DNA of 37,921 nucleotides from Beijerinckiaceae bacterium (lineage in GTDB: Bacteria; Pseudomonadota; Alphaproteobacteria; Rhizobiales; Beijerinckiaceae), in the NCBI GenBank assembly GCA_947478455.1, contig CANJWR010000023.1, positions 1-37,921 on the forward strand. Reading direction: 5' to 3'. The notes under the pieces were generated by a model. The model was not told the origin of the DNA and ran no database searches. It was given only the letters and a program-made list of their open reading frames with translations. Positions 23,669 through 32,977 of this stretch are shown one piece after another. The position numbers and the translations under genes were made by a program. Numbering within the stretch: the first letter of the stretch is position 1; the number at the start of each line of letters is the position of its first letter.

Positions 23669-25729
23669 CTATATGCGCGGCTTCTGCAATTCCGATAGCC
23701 ACGTGACTGACGCGCTGTCGCTGGGCGCGCGCCAGTCGCCACGTGGCGACAGAGATCCGCCCGGGCTCACCTTCGGGCCGTTCGGCACAGCAGAACGCTT
23801 GAACTGGCTCGTACCGAAGAAGCGCTTCACAAACACCGTCAACCATTTGTCGATGGCGTCCAGCGTATAGGCGTTGCGATTTTGCGCCGGCAGTCCCGGC
23901 GGCCAGCGACCGCGATCGACATCGCCCCACGCGTGATGCGACAGGAACGCGATCTTGCTCGGCCTGAAGCTGTGACGGGTCGTGTAGTAGAGATTGAAAT
24001 CCTGCAGTTCGTAGGGACCGACGATGTCTTCGGTTCGCTGGATAGGCTTGTCGGCTGTTCCGGGCACGAGTTCGGGTGAAATTTCGGTACCGAGAATGTC
24101 GATCAGAATCTTGCTCGCGTCTTCGCTGAACAAATGCGAATCCGCGACCCAGCGGATGAGATGCTGGATCAGCGTCTTCGAGACCGATGAATTGACGTTA
24201 TAGTGCGACATGTGATCGCCGACGCCATAGGTGCACCAGCCGAGTGCGAGTTCTGACAAATCGCCGGTGCCGAGCACCATGGCGTTGTGGAAATTCGCCA
24301 GACGGAAGAGAAGCGATGTTCTGGCGCCGGCCTGCACGTTCTCGAATGTGATATCGTATTGCGGTTCGCCGTTGACGAACGGATGCCCGATATCGACCAG
24401 CATCTGCCGGCAGGCGGGCGAAACGTCAATCTCGTCGGCCGTGACGCCGAGCGAACGCATCAACCGCCATGCGTTGTTCTTTGTTTTGTCCGTCGTCGCG
24501 AAGGCCGGCAATGTGTAGGCGAGAATGTTGGTGCGCGGCAGCTTCATCGCATCCATCGTGCGCGCCGCAACCACAAGCGCCTGCGTCGAATCCAGGCCGC
24601 CCGAGATGCCGATGACGAGCTTCGATGTATTCGATGACTTCAGGCGCTGCACGAGGCCGTGAACCTGGATGTTGTAAGCCTCGTAGCAAAGCTCGCTGAG
24701 CTTTGCCGCGTCATTGGGCACAAACGGGAAGCGGTCGATGTTCCGACGCAATGGAACCGCACGATCCAGCGGCGGTGCGAGCGTAAATTCGATTCGCCTG
24801 AACGTATTCGGCCCAATGTTGTGGTTTGCCGCGCAGCTCTCGAACGTATTGTGACGCATCCGCTCCTGTCGAAGCAGTTCGAGGTCAATGTCCGCGCTGA
24901 TCGTGCAGCCTTCGGGTGCGAAACGCTGGCTCTCGGCCAATAAGGCGCCGTTCTCGTAGGCCATGGCGTGCCCGTCCCACGCAAGATCGGTGGTCGATTC
25001 GCCCGGGCCTGCTGCTGAATAGATGTAGGCGGCCATGCAGCGTCCCGAATGGGCGCGGCATAGCGAATGGCGATAGTCTGACTTGCCGATTGTGGCGTTG
25101 CTGGCCGACAGGTTCACCAACACGCTGGCCCCGGCAAGCGCCGCATGGGCGCTGGGGGGAATCGGAACCCAGACATCTTCGCAAATCTCGATGTGAAAGA
25201 CGAAATCCGCATAATCTGATGCGGCGAAAAGCAGGTCCGTCCCGAATGGCATCGATTGGCCGAAGCGGTCGATCCGGTCGACCGGCGTGTGAGCGCCCGA
25301 CGCAAAGTGCCGCGCTTCGTAGAACTCGCGATAGTTGGGAAGATAGGTCTTCGGGGTGACGCCCAGCACGCGCCCGCGGTGGATGGCGATTCCGCAATTA
25401 TAGAGACGTCCGGCGATCCGCAGTGGGGCGCCGACGATCGCAATCGGCGACAGGTCCCGGCTGGCCGCAATCAGGGTTTCGATGGCGGCTTCGGCGTCAT
25501 CCAGAACCGCATCCTGCAGCAGGAGATCGTCGATCGAATATCCGGTGAGGCCAAGTTCGGGAAAAACGATCAGGCCCGCGTCGCCCGCATGGGCCGCCCG
25601 CCAGGCTTCGAGCGTTTTGGCTGCATTGGCGGACGGTTGTGCAATCGACACGACCGGAGCCACGACCGAGACACGCAGCATCCCGTGGCGATAGATGTTG
25701 TCGAACGCGCCGGACTTCGTAGCCATCAT
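23669..25729 (-). CDS. nadE: Glutamine-dependent NAD+ synthetase
   Basis: This protein of about 686 aa fits the long two-domain form. The N-terminal nitrilase-type glutaminase has its Glu-Lys-Cys triad at E58 ([10 protein letters not shown]), K127 (TPKTYLPNY) and C183 (HIEICEDVW). The C-terminal ammonia-dependent synthetase has the P-loop [10 protein letters not shown] (about 374-383). It makes NAD+ from deamido-NAD+, ATP and glutamine in the cytoplasm. ATG 25729 is chosen because AAGG lies about 8 bp before it; the GTG at 25735 would be too close. A housekeeping gene inside a polysaccharide locus is unusual. It follows a terminator, so its promoter must lie in or near 25730-25800. Confidence 0.92.
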   Translation of the reverse strand: MMATKSGAFDNIYRHGMLRVSVVAPVVSIAQPSANAAKTLEAWRAAHAGDAGLIVFPELGLTGYSIDDLLLQDAVLDDAEAAIETLIAASRDLSPIAIVGAPLRIAGRLYNCGIAIHRGRVLGVTPKTYLPNYREFYEARHFASGAHTPVDRIDRFGQSMPFGTDLLFAASDYADFVFHIEICEDVWVPIPPSAHAALAGASVLVNLSASNATIGKSDYRHSLCRAHSGRCMAAYIYSAAGPGESTTDLAWDGHAMAYENGALLAESQRFAPEGCTISADIDLELLRQERMRHNTFESCAANHNIGPNTFRRIEFTLAPPLDRAVPLRRNIDRFPFVPNDAAKLSELCYEAYNIQVHGLVQRLKSSNTSKLVIGISGGLDSTQALVVAARTMDAMKLPRTNILAYTLPAFATTDKTKNNAWRLMRSLGVTADEIDVSPACRQMLVDIGHPFVNGEPQYDITFENVQAGARTSLLFRLANFHNAMVLGTGDLSELALGWCTYGVGDHMSHYNVNSSVSKTLIQHLIRWVADSHLFSEDASKILIDILGTEISPELVPGTADKPIQRTEDIVGPYELQDFNLYYTTRHSFRPSKIAFLSHHAWGDVDRGRWPPGLPAQNRNAYTLDAIDKWLTVFVKRFFGTSQFKRSAVPNGPKVSPGGSLSPRGDWRAPSDSASVTWLSELQKPRI

Positions 25730-25743
25730 TGTCACACCTTAGC

Positions 25744-25781
25744 AAAAACGCCCCGCGCTCCGGATGGAATGCGAGGCGTTT
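25744..25781 (-). terminator. Rho-independent terminator after the methyltransferase gene
   Basis: Arms AAACGCCCCGC (25746-25756) and GCGAGGCGTTT (25771-25781) pair over 11 bp with one mismatch and a 14-nt loop. On the minus strand the stem ends in a T5 tract. It lies about 48 bp after the stop of the minus-strand methyltransferase gene and immediately before the nadE start, separating the two transcription units. Confidence 0.75.
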
Positions 25782-25828
25782 GAATCATCACATTGGTCTG
25801 CTTCTCTCGAAGCGGAACATGAATGGCC

Positions 25829-26632
25829 TCAGATCGGCCGCGCCGTGATCAGCATGTGCCAGCCGAAGCGGTTTTCCAGCGCGGCGAACATTTCCTTCGA
25901 CATCGCCTTGAACCACGGCTGCAGTTCGTACTCATACTTGATGTACTTTTCGATGACGTAGGGGAAGATATGCGCCTGCTGGGTGCTCTCGACCTTGAAC
26001 AGGCCGCCGAGCAGCTGCTCGACCATCTCGACCGTGTAGGTAGTGGCGATCGGGCAGCCCGACTGGGCTTCCGGCTGGTCGAAACCGCATTCGATCATGG
26101 CGTCCTTCCACGAATGCTTGGCGTACAGCATGCAGCGGAATTCGCCATCGGGACGGATCAGCTTGCGGATGTTCTCGATGACGGCGCGCTGGTCCGGCGT
26201 GTGATGGATCACGCCGAAAGAATAAATCATGTCGAAGGAATTGGCCGGGAACTGCTCGGCGACGCTCTCGCCGTCACAGACCTTGAACTGGCCCTTGAGG
26301 CCGAACAGTTCGAAACGCTGACGCGCCAGCGACAGGCTGGCTTCCGACAGATCGACGCCCGTGTAGTCCGCACCGTTGCGGGCGAAGTTCACAGCGTCGG
26401 TGCCGAGTCCACAGCCGACTTCAAGAACCTTCTTGCCTTTCCAGCGCGGAAAATCAGCGAAGCCGGGGATGTGCGGCTCGACAAAATATTTACGCGCCTC
26501 GACCTGATCGAAATAGTCCTTGGTGCCGATCGGGTGGCTCGAGTGACGAATGTTGCAAGGACGGGAATTCCAGTAATTGCGAACGTCGTCGATGGTGGCC
26601 GAACCGGTGGGTACCTGGGTGCTGATGTTCAT
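25829..26632 (-). CDS. Class I SAM-dependent methyltransferase
   Basis: This protein has 267 aa from ATG 26632, which has AGG about 9 bp upstream; the frame also extends to a TTG at 26659, less likely. Motif I is KVLEVGCGLGTDAVNFA, followed by YTGVDLSEASL (acidic residue binding the SAM ribose) and DMIYSFGVIHHTPD. It probably methylates a small molecule or glycan precursor; the substrate is unknown. It is downstream of the dehydrogenase gene with a gap of about 80 bp, likely co-transcribed, and ends before a strong terminator. The N-terminal segment (VRNYWNSRPCNIRHSSHPIG) is found in other surface-polysaccharide and secondary-metabolite methyltransferases. Confidence 0.85.
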   Translation of the reverse strand: MNISTQVPTGSATIDDVRNYWNSRPCNIRHSSHPIGTKDYFDQVEARKYFVEPHIPGFADFPRWKGKKVLEVGCGLGTDAVNFARNGADYTGVDLSEASLSLARQRFELFGLKGQFKVCDGESVAEQFPANSFDMIYSFGVIHHTPDQRAVIENIRKLIRPDGEFRCMLYAKHSWKDAMIECGFDQPEAQSGCPIATTYTVEMVEQLLGGLFKVESTQQAHIFPYVIEKYIKYEYELQPWFKAMSKEMFAALENRFGWHMLITARPI

Positions 26633-26710
26633 GCGAAAGCCTCGGTCAAAAAGTTGCAATGAATGCGTTCAGTCCGGCAGAATGTTCTGCTCCTGCGGCG
26701 ACTTGCCGGA

Positions 26711-28033
26711 CTATTTGAGAGCTGCCTTTCCGAGAATGACATGGCGGCTGGCGCCGGCTGCTGCTTCCGGAGAGATAACACGCCACGGGTCGATCACAAC
26801 GCGCGAACGAAGGTCGGCGGCCGTCAGGGACTTGAAATCGGCCCAGGGGGTGGCGACCACCACCACGGCTGCGCCCTCAAGCGCCTCTGCGGCCGAATCG
26901 GCGACCTTGACCTTTTTGCCGATGGCGTTGCGGGCGTTGCCGCCGGCCTGAGGATCGAAAACCGAAACCTTGTAGCCGGCGTCTGCCAGCAATTCCGCCA
27001 GCATGACGCCCTGAGCCGCCTCGATGACGGCCGTTTCGGGCTTGTAGGAAAGTCCGAGGATCGCCACCGCCTGTCCGGCGCTGGCGGAGGCTTCAACCGC
27101 GCCCTGAAGGCGCACAAGCTGGTGATCGTTGATGTGATCGGTCGCTTCGGCCAGATCGCAACGCGCGCCCAGCTTGCGTCCGAGTGCCGCGAAGGCCTTG
27201 TTGTCGCGCGGGAAGCAGGGGCCGCCGTACCCGATGGCGCTCTTCAGATATTTGCGACCGATTCGGCTATCCGCACCGACAGCGGCGTTCACCACATTGG
27301 CGTCGGCTTCCGGCAGGCGGTCGCAAATGTCGGCGATCATGTTTGCGTAGGAAATCTTCGTGGTGACGAACGTGTTGACCGAAATCTTGGTCAGTTCCGC
27401 GTTGACGAAGTTCATCCGGTGGAACTCGGGGTTGCTGTTGGTCGAGCTGCGGTAGATGCCTTCCAGCATCTCGCCAGCCTTGGCGTCGGATTCGCCGATC
27501 AGGATAAGGTCGGGGAACAGCATGTCGCGGACGACCGAGCCGAGCGCGATGAATTCCGGATTGTAGCAAAGGCCCATGTCCGGGCCGACCTTGCGGCCCG
27601 ACGCTTTTTCAAGCGCTTCCTGCAGGACTGTGCCGGTGGAGCCTGGCATCACGGTCGAGGTGACGACAACCAGATGATAGTCCTTCTTGGCCTTCAGGGC
27701 TTCGCCGATCTTCGTCAAAGCGTCGATCAGGTACTTGTTGGTGAAGAATTTGTCCGGGCCGCTGGGGGTCGGGACGATGATGAAGGTGACGTCGCTCTCG
27801 CCAACTGCCACGCTCCAGTCCGTGGTGGCGCGGATGTCGGCGCGGTGCTTGTCGATAAGCTCCTGCAGGCCGGTTTCTTCAACAGGCGCCTTGCCGGCGG
27901 CCAGAGAGGCCACAAAGTCAGGATTGATATCCAGGCCGACGACCGAATAACCCTTGTGAGCAAAAACCGCAGCCATCGGCGAGCCGAGTTTACCTAATCC
28001 GATGATCGAAAGCCGCAGTGGTTTTATGCTCAT
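26711..28033 (-). CDS. UDP-glucose/GDP-mannose dehydrogenase family protein
   Basis: This 440-aa nucleotide-sugar dehydrogenase has the N-terminal NAD-binding motif IGLGKLGSPMA (11-21), the catalytic cysteine C273 in GYGGPCFPRD, and a C-terminal UDP-binding-like domain with ILGLSYKPET. Enzymes of this family oxidise C6 of UDP-glucose, GDP-mannose or UDP-HexNAc to the acid. GGPCFPRD rather than GGSCFPKD marks a less characterised branch, so the sugar cannot be named. A strong AAGGAG ribosome-binding site 7 bp before the ATG fixes the start. It probably supplies a uronic acid for the surface polysaccharide. It is first in a two-gene unit with the methyltransferase at 25829. Confidence 0.85.
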   Translation of the reverse strand: MSIKPLRLSIIGLGKLGSPMAAVFAHKGYSVVGLDINPDFVASLAAGKAPVEETGLQELIDKHRADIRATTDWSVAVGESDVTFIIVPTPSGPDKFFTNKYLIDALTKIGEALKAKKDYHLVVVTSTVMPGSTGTVLQEALEKASGRKVGPDMGLCYNPEFIALGSVVRDMLFPDLILIGESDAKAGEMLEGIYRSSTNSNPEFHRMNFVNAELTKISVNTFVTTKISYANMIADICDRLPEADANVVNAAVGADSRIGRKYLKSAIGYGGPCFPRDNKAFAALGRKLGARCDLAEATDHINDHQLVRLQGAVEASASAGQAVAILGLSYKPETAVIEAAQGVMLAELLADAGYKVSVFDPQAGGNARNAIGKKVKVADSAAEALEGAAVVVVATPWADFKSLTAADLRSRVVIDPWRVISPEAAAGASRHVILGKAALK

Positions 28034-28714
28034 ATATCGTCTCCTTTATAATCGGCATCAAAAGCGAGAATGCCAACAAGTGTCTGAATTATAAGGGCCT
28101 GACTTATCCGGGATGGAAATTCTGCCCATTTCCGACCGGGTGGCGTGGCATAACGTTCTTCGCCGACCGAGCAGGTTCTGCTGCCCGCAGGTGCTGCCAT
28201 ATCGCGGGGCTACCCTGAAGGTCAATATAGCGATTACAGATAGCGATCCCGACCGGTCGCTGATGGGGTCGTCTGAAATCCTTCTAGATTTGTCGGCAGG
28301 TTCCCATGGTCGCGGCGAACGGGTTGCGGCAAGCGTTGTACTGACAGAGGCTTGGGCGGGTTGATTTACCCTGCCTAAGGTTTGCTTCGCCCGTAGCGTC
28401 GCAATGGTGGCGAGACGCAGCCGGCGACTTCAACAATGGCAGAGCTGGCCAGCGGCGCCTCCGGTCGATTTGAAGCGACAATACAACCCGCACTTCCTCG
28501 AAGCGGTCTTGGAAGGGCAAGAAAACGAGACCGGGAACGCTCGTTCGGCCGGATCTAAGCTCGGGCGCGAGCCGAACAACCGTCGGTTGACGGATAATCC
28601 GGACGAGTTTTGCGCTTACTGGCCGAGTGTATGCCGGCGGTCGGGCGTTCTTTTGACAATTCTACTATCTGAACCAAAGTCGTTAGTTGATTCGCTCGAA
28701 CGGTGGAAACTCAG
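28034..28714. other. Long intergenic region between divergent genes
   Basis: About 680 bp lie between the divergent dehydrogenase and FkbM genes. Open frames exist on both strands (for example 28404-28739 plus and 28284-28520 minus), but their translations are low-complexity, rich in Arg, Pro and Ser, and match no family I know. The region contains promoters for both flanks and may hold decayed gene remnants or an unrecognised small RNA. No tRNA, intact IS or strong hairpin was seen. Confidence 0.4.
28088..28093 (-). promoter_or_regulatory. Candidate -10 element for the dehydrogenase gene
   Basis: On the minus strand this reads TATAAT, a perfect -10 consensus, about 55 bp upstream of the ATG at 28033 and its AAGGAG site (28041-28046). 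No good -35 hexamer is seen at the expected spacing, so the assignment is tentative. Confidence 0.3.
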
Positions 28715-29827
28715 ATGCTGGACTGGCGGCCGTCAGTAATCCTCAGTCAACTCGAAAAGATCGCCGGAACTATGCCGGAGTTCCATCTGGTCGATGTTGG
28801 GGCATCCGGCGGGTTGCATTCGTCCTGGTCGCAATGGGGCGACAGACTGCACGCATTGGGAATCGATGCGCTGGTCAAAGAGGTCGTCCGATTGACGGAC
28901 GCAGAAACGCGGCCACATGTGAAATACGCGGACGCTTTGGTGACCGGACCGCCTCGGATCTCGAGCGGAAAGTCCCGAAGCAACTATGCCCTGCATCGTT
29001 CGGCAGCCTATCTGGGAACAATTCTAAAGACCATGGGCCCAGAATTGGCCGCTTCAATGACGACGGACGAATTTCTGGCGTTGTGGGAAAAGGTGGCTCG
29101 GGGCGAATACGCAATGCCACCCAGCGAGGCGAACTACAGCAATGTGGCCGATCGAAATCAGGATCCGTTTTATGCGCACTATGCAAGGATGTTCGAAAAG
29201 GCCATTGGGTTGGAAGACGTTACTGTCAGCCGCCGAACGGTGCTGTTGGACGAACTCGTAGCTGCATCTGAGCTTCAGGAAGTTGATCTCTTGAAGGTCG
29301 ATACGGACGGATATGATCTGGACGTTTTACGGGGAGCCGACTCTACATTGGAAGGCGCTCTTTTCGTCGAAATCGAATGTCAGTTTCATGGCCTTATCGG
29401 GCCTGAAGAGAACGTCTTCGCCAACATCGACACTCACTTGCGAAATCGTGGGTTCTCTCTTCTCAAGCTGGCTCCATTCTCTTATGGCCGTTCGGCCCTG
29501 CCGCCAACGTTCGTTTACCCCCACTTACCTGCACAAACACGGACAGGCCCGCTGCAGTGGGCCGATGCGCTTTATGGACGGGATGTTCTGGGCGGCGATA
29601 ACGATGCAGGTCGATTGACGGATCGTCGGTTGCAAATAATGGCCTGCATCTTCGAGATGTATGGTCTTGAAGACATGGCGGCAGAATTAATTTTGCGCTT
29701 AACGCAAGCTTTCGGCGGCGAAGTCAGACCAATTCTTGACGCGCTTTCTGCAAAGCTTATGGGCGAAGGCACGACGTATGACGATGTGTGGAAGCAATTT
29801 GGCTCGTCTGTGGCGGGCTACGCATAG
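28715..29827 (+). CDS. FkbM-family methyltransferase
   Basis: This protein has 370 aa from ATG 28715, which has GGTGGA 7 bp upstream; the frame also opens with a GTG at 28703. The N-terminal motif FHLVDVGASGGLHSSW is a SAM-binding motif I, and LLKVDTDGYDLDVLRGA is the FkbM signature. About 80 residues follow the methyltransferase domain and are mainly helical, perhaps for oligomerisation. It probably O-methylates a sugar. It is the only plus-strand gene in this part of the locus, ending 18 bp from the convergent epimerase gene, so it has its own promoter in the long gap upstream. Confidence 0.78.
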   Translation: MLDWRPSVILSQLEKIAGTMPEFHLVDVGASGGLHSSWSQWGDRLHALGIDALVKEVVRLTDAETRPHVKYADALVTGPPRISSGKSRSNYALHRSAAYLGTILKTMGPELAASMTTDEFLALWEKVARGEYAMPPSEANYSNVADRNQDPFYAHYARMFEKAIGLEDVTVSRRTVLLDELVAASELQEVDLLKVDTDGYDLDVLRGADSTLEGALFVEIECQFHGLIGPEENVFANIDTHLRNRGFSLLKLAPFSYGRSALPPTFVYPHLPAQTRTGPLQWADALYGRDVLGGDNDAGRLTDRRLQIMACIFEMYGLEDMAAELILRLTQAFGGEVRPILDALSAKLMGEGTTYDDVWKQFGSSVAGYA

Positions 29828-29845
29828 CGGGCGTCTGTCAGATCG

Positions 29846-30358
29846 TTACGCGAAATCCCGTTCCGACAGAATCGGATTTCGGACAGGCCACCAGAAATTG
29901 TAGGCTGGATCATTCCACTTGAGAGTAAACTGTCCCTCGCGATCATAAAGCGTATCTTGCTTGTAGTGGAATACGGCCGTCGGCGAGATCACCAGAAAGG
30001 CATTGCCGAATTTTGGCGGGATTAAAACCTGCTTGCGATTGTTGTCTGACAGAGTGAAAGACTTCCACTTGCGATACTGCGGTGACATCGGATCATTGTT
30101 GACAACAATAACGTAAATGACCCCGTAAATGCAGGAAATCAGCTTTGTCGTTACGCCATCGCCATGGATGCCGCGAAGAACGTGCTGGGACGACGTCGAA
30201 TAATCATCCTGAATAAACTTCGTTCGAATGCCGGCTTGATTGTAAAGCGTCTCATTGTAGATTTCCACGTAAGTGCCGCGAAAATCTTCGTGCTGCGTTG
30301 GCGGCGACACCAAGAGGACGCCGTCCAACTCTGTTTTCTCAACGTGAAATGACGACAT
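29846..30358 (-). CDS. RmlC-like sugar 3,5-epimerase (cupin), GDP-6-deoxyheptose epimerase type
   Basis: This 170-aa cupin has the RmlC active-site residues: H65 in LRGIHGD, Y132 in FHYKQDTLY and the DFRGTY strand (25-30). Unlike true dTDP-sugar RmlC (LRGLHYQ), it has LRGIHGD, FGNAFLVIS and the C-terminal NPILSERD. From memory these match the Campylobacter jejuni GDP-4-keto-6-deoxyheptose 3,5-epimerases (MlghB/DdahB). It would invert C3 and/or C5 of a 4-keto-6-deoxy sugar nucleotide. With gmd upstream in the operon, the substrate is more likely GDP-linked than dTDP-linked, and no dTDP-rhamnose genes are present. It is the last gene of the minus-strand operon. Confidence 0.78.
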   Translation of the reverse strand: MSSFHVEKTELDGVLLVSPPTQHEDFRGTYVEIYNETLYNQAGIRTKFIQDDYSTSSQHVLRGIHGDGVTTKLISCIYGVIYVIVVNNDPMSPQYRKWKSFTLSDNNRKQVLIPPKFGNAFLVISPTAVFHYKQDTLYDREGQFTLKWNDPAYNFWWPVRNPILSERDFA

Positions 30359-30368
30359 CTCTAGCCCT

Positions 30369-31841
30369 TTAGTTCAGTTCACGCGGAATATCTACAGCGT
30401 TGAAGAACGTGTCGTTGTCGTAGATATGCAGTACTTCCGGGTGGATTCCGAATTCGCTGAAATTCCGCTTTTCGTAGATCGCCTCATACTGCGCGCGCTT
30501 CTGTTTATAGTAGCCGTCAACCGCATAGGGTGGCAATCTCAAGCCGTGCTGGTATTCTCCGCCGATATTTCCCGCAACAGCATCGTCAAGCGCGGCTTCT
30601 CTTGTCTTGTAAGAGATGACTTTGCGCGACGGCTTGAATCGTTCTGGCAGACGGCTCTGCCGTTTCCCGAGCATCTGCGCGCAAAGCTCATTGGCGATAT
30701 GGGGCGAGCAAGTAAAGCCGTCCCTCTTGGTGCCGTTTGCAAACCAGATGCCGGGAACGTGGGACTCTCCAAGAAGCGGGAATGCGTCGACAGTCGTCGG
30801 CCGGAAGCCGGGGCCACGGAGTTCCATATTGGCGAAAAAGAAGCCGTAGTTGATTTCCTGAACAGCCGAGCGAAGCAGCACGTCGATGGCATGGACTCGC
30901 GCCTTGTGCTCCGGCTCAAACCAGACGCCCGACGACGCGCCAAGGTAATACTGACCATTGCCATATGGCACGACGTGGACGCCGCAAGCTCCGCCACGGT
31001 CGGTGGTGCGTATGACTGCATCCATATCCAGGATGTTTCTTTCGATTCCACCGCCGTCCCGCGTAATCCAATTCGGAAACGACAGGTCAACGCCTGATCC
31101 TGCGCCCCACAGCAGTCGCGGGGTGGCGTTGCGAATCTCCGGCACCTGATCAACCAACGCCTGGGCGAAACTGCCGTTGGCAAGCACGATATTCTTGCCC
31201 TTCAGCACGGTTCCGTCTGCAAGTTTGACAGCGCGGTCGGAGCCATTGATGAGCAGTCCTTCCACGGTCGAGTCTATTTGATCGACGCCCATGTTCCGAA
31301 AGGCTTTTTCGTAAACTTCGAGAACCTTGCGTGAATCGATGCGGCCATCGGGAACCCAGACCGAACGCTGCGTTTCGGAACGGTACTCGGGTTTCAGGAA
31401 TTTGATGTCTTCCGGATTAACGATCCGGTGTTCGATCTGGCGTTCGCGAAGTACTTTCAGCATGAAATCCATAGTCCGCCGTTCGTGCGGCGAACTCTGC
31501 GAATTCTCCAGAACGTAAGTGCCCCATTTGATGCTGATATCATCGGACGCTGCGGCCGATAACTCCTTGCAATAGTCGTCCCAAAGCTTGCCGCTCGAAA
31601 TCGTCAGTTCCGCCCGGTCGGCAAGAGCAGGGTTGTCAAACTGGCCGGGGGAAAGCTCCGCCCATACGTTGATCATCGCTCCTGCTGTCGTGGTGGCGGA
31701 ACCTTTCCGGGCGGCAGGGCCGATGATGGCGATCTTGAGACTCTTGTCCATGGACTTCAAACGATAGGCCATGGCGCAACCAAGGCCAGCGTTGCCCACC
31801 ACAATGGTGTCGTATTTTTTTTGTTGGAACGAACCAAACAT
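30369..31841 (-). CDS. FAD-dependent oxidoreductase, DAO (D-amino acid oxidase-like) family
   Basis: This 490-aa flavoprotein has an N-terminal dinucleotide-binding fold TIVVGNAGLGCAMAYRL. The glycine motif is G16-N-A-G19-L-G21, so the central Gly of the usual GxGxxG is Ala. Further family features are a middle DGRIDSRKVLEVYEKA, KNIVLANGSFAQALV and the C-terminal GPGFRPTTVDAFPLLGESHVPGIWFANGTKRDGFT (split), the second FAD-contact region of DAO proteins. They oxidise C-N or C-O bonds on amines and hydroxy acids. In this operon it may oxidise an amino sugar or sugar intermediate, a role not usual in capsule loci. The stop lies 10 bp before the epimerase start. The substrate is unknown. Confidence 0.8.
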   Translation of the reverse strand: MFGSFQQKKYDTIVVGNAGLGCAMAYRLKSMDKSLKIAIIGPAARKGSATTTAGAMINVWAELSPGQFDNPALADRAELTISSGKLWDDYCKELSAAASDDISIKWGTYVLENSQSSPHERRTMDFMLKVLRERQIEHRIVNPEDIKFLKPEYRSETQRSVWVPDGRIDSRKVLEVYEKAFRNMGVDQIDSTVEGLLINGSDRAVKLADGTVLKGKNIVLANGSFAQALVDQVPEIRNATPRLLWGAGSGVDLSFPNWITRDGGGIERNILDMDAVIRTTDRGGACGVHVVPYGNGQYYLGASSGVWFEPEHKARVHAIDVLLRSAVQEINYGFFFANMELRGPGFRPTTVDAFPLLGESHVPGIWFANGTKRDGFTCSPHIANELCAQMLGKRQSRLPERFKPSRKVISYKTREAALDDAVAGNIGGEYQHGLRLPPYAVDGYYKQKRAQYEAIYEKRNFSEFGIHPEVLHIYDNDTFFNAVDIPRELN

Positions 31842-31860
31842 GCAAGTGCCCCGCTAGCAG

Positions 31861-32976
31861 TTATTCACCCGGAACGTCATTTCTCCAGGTGGGAAGATTT
31901 TCGTCGATCAGTCCCCAGTCGGGTCCGTTGAATCGGTAGCCGCGATCTCCACGCAAAATTCGAGATAGTTCACGTTCGTGTTCGGACCAGCTCATGCTTT
32001 CATTCGCGTCGTTTCGACCTGATCGATCATGGTCTGCATGAAAGACACGATGGGGTTGCAAGTAAATAGCCTGTTCGTATCCTGCGGCGAATAGTTGCAC
32101 GATCGCATAGGCGTCAAGGTGCATATAGAAATCTGCGGTCTCGGGCATGCCGAAAATTGCGTCGAACGCAGCGCGAGGAGCGAGGATGAAATCGCCTGAC
32201 GCATTTGTATGCAGAAAAAAGCCTCGCTGGTAGCGATCGCTCTCGAACTGCTCACGCCAGACCTGCATTTCTCGCGTATCGAGCGTCGAAGGAAGCAATC
32301 GCAATTGTCTGTCGTTGCGCCAGATCAAGGCAGCGCCATGACAATAGGCCGCACCGCTATTGCCATCTCGAAAATCACCAAGCTCCATGCCGGATCCTTT
32401 GGCGACAAGGTCCCCTTTTTGGGCCGGCACGGAGATGGGCTCGTCGCTGGGGCGATGACGACGATGCACACAGAACACGTTGTCGAGGGCAGTTGCTTCA
32501 AAGTCCTGTATCGGCACATTGCGACAGGGCTCAAAATCAAAATCACAACGATCGGCGCGAAAGAAGTGACGGGAAGAAAGCCTTTTCCCGGCGATCTCCA
32601 GCATAATGCTGTCGCTGGGAAAAATATCCTGATTGACCACAAGCGTGAATTCGCCGCGCCCTCGACGAATGGCGACATTCCGGCCGATGTAGTCCAGCAT
32701 CTTGCGCGCGGATGTTCCGTAGCGACTTAAATGGGTGTCCTGTGGCACAACAACATGCGTGACATCTCCGCATTCCGACCAGTTGAAAGCTTCTCGGAGT
32801 GGCGGACGATCAGCGGGTGGGTTGTAGTCACAGATGACGAATTCGAAAATTCCAGGGAATTTTTTTGCATAGTAGCCGTAGTACTCGATGAAGCGCTCGA
32901 TGCGACGTTCAAGATCACCACCATAGCCGTCGTTCCGGTTGGTAAACGCGATGCTGCAATAGGGCGAATAGCTCAT
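31861..32976 (-). CDS. GT-A-like glycosyltransferase (GT2-related)
   Basis: This protein has about 371 aa from ATG 32976, which directly follows the upstream methyltransferase stop (TGAcATG); the frame also allows ATG 33000. The N-terminus YCSIAFTNRNDGYGGDLERR and FEFVICDYNPPADRPPL match the nucleotide-binding start of a group of poorly characterised GT-A enzymes that begin 'TRNDxHGG'. VVNQDIFPSD probably replaces the DxD metal motif, and FHADHDRSGRND lies near the C-terminus. It is probably the enzyme that adds the unusual sugar made by this operon. Fold assignment is fairly sure; donor and acceptor are unknown. Confidence 0.7.
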   Translation of the reverse strand: MSYSPYCSIAFTNRNDGYGGDLERRIERFIEYYGYYAKKFPGIFEFVICDYNPPADRPPLREAFNWSECGDVTHVVVPQDTHLSRYGTSARKMLDYIGRNVAIRRGRGEFTLVVNQDIFPSDSIMLEIAGKRLSSRHFFRADRCDFDFEPCRNVPIQDFEATALDNVFCVHRRHRPSDEPISVPAQKGDLVAKGSGMELGDFRDGNSGAAYCHGAALIWRNDRQLRLLPSTLDTREMQVWREQFESDRYQRGFFLHTNASGDFILAPRAAFDAIFGMPETADFYMHLDAYAIVQLFAAGYEQAIYLQPHRVFHADHDRSGRNDANESMSWSEHERELSRILRGDRGYRFNGPDWGLIDENLPTWRNDVPGE

Positions 32977-32977
32977 G

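Noticed and set aside
26663-27997. A 444-codon open frame on the plus strand opposite the dehydrogenase gene
   Set aside because: It is an antisense shadow caused by GC-rich third positions. The minus-strand protein has all catalytic motifs, while this translation has none and is Arg/Gly/Ala-rich.
28284-28739. Open frames on both strands in the long intergenic gap
   Set aside because: The translations are low-complexity and basic, have no good ribosome-binding sites and match no family.
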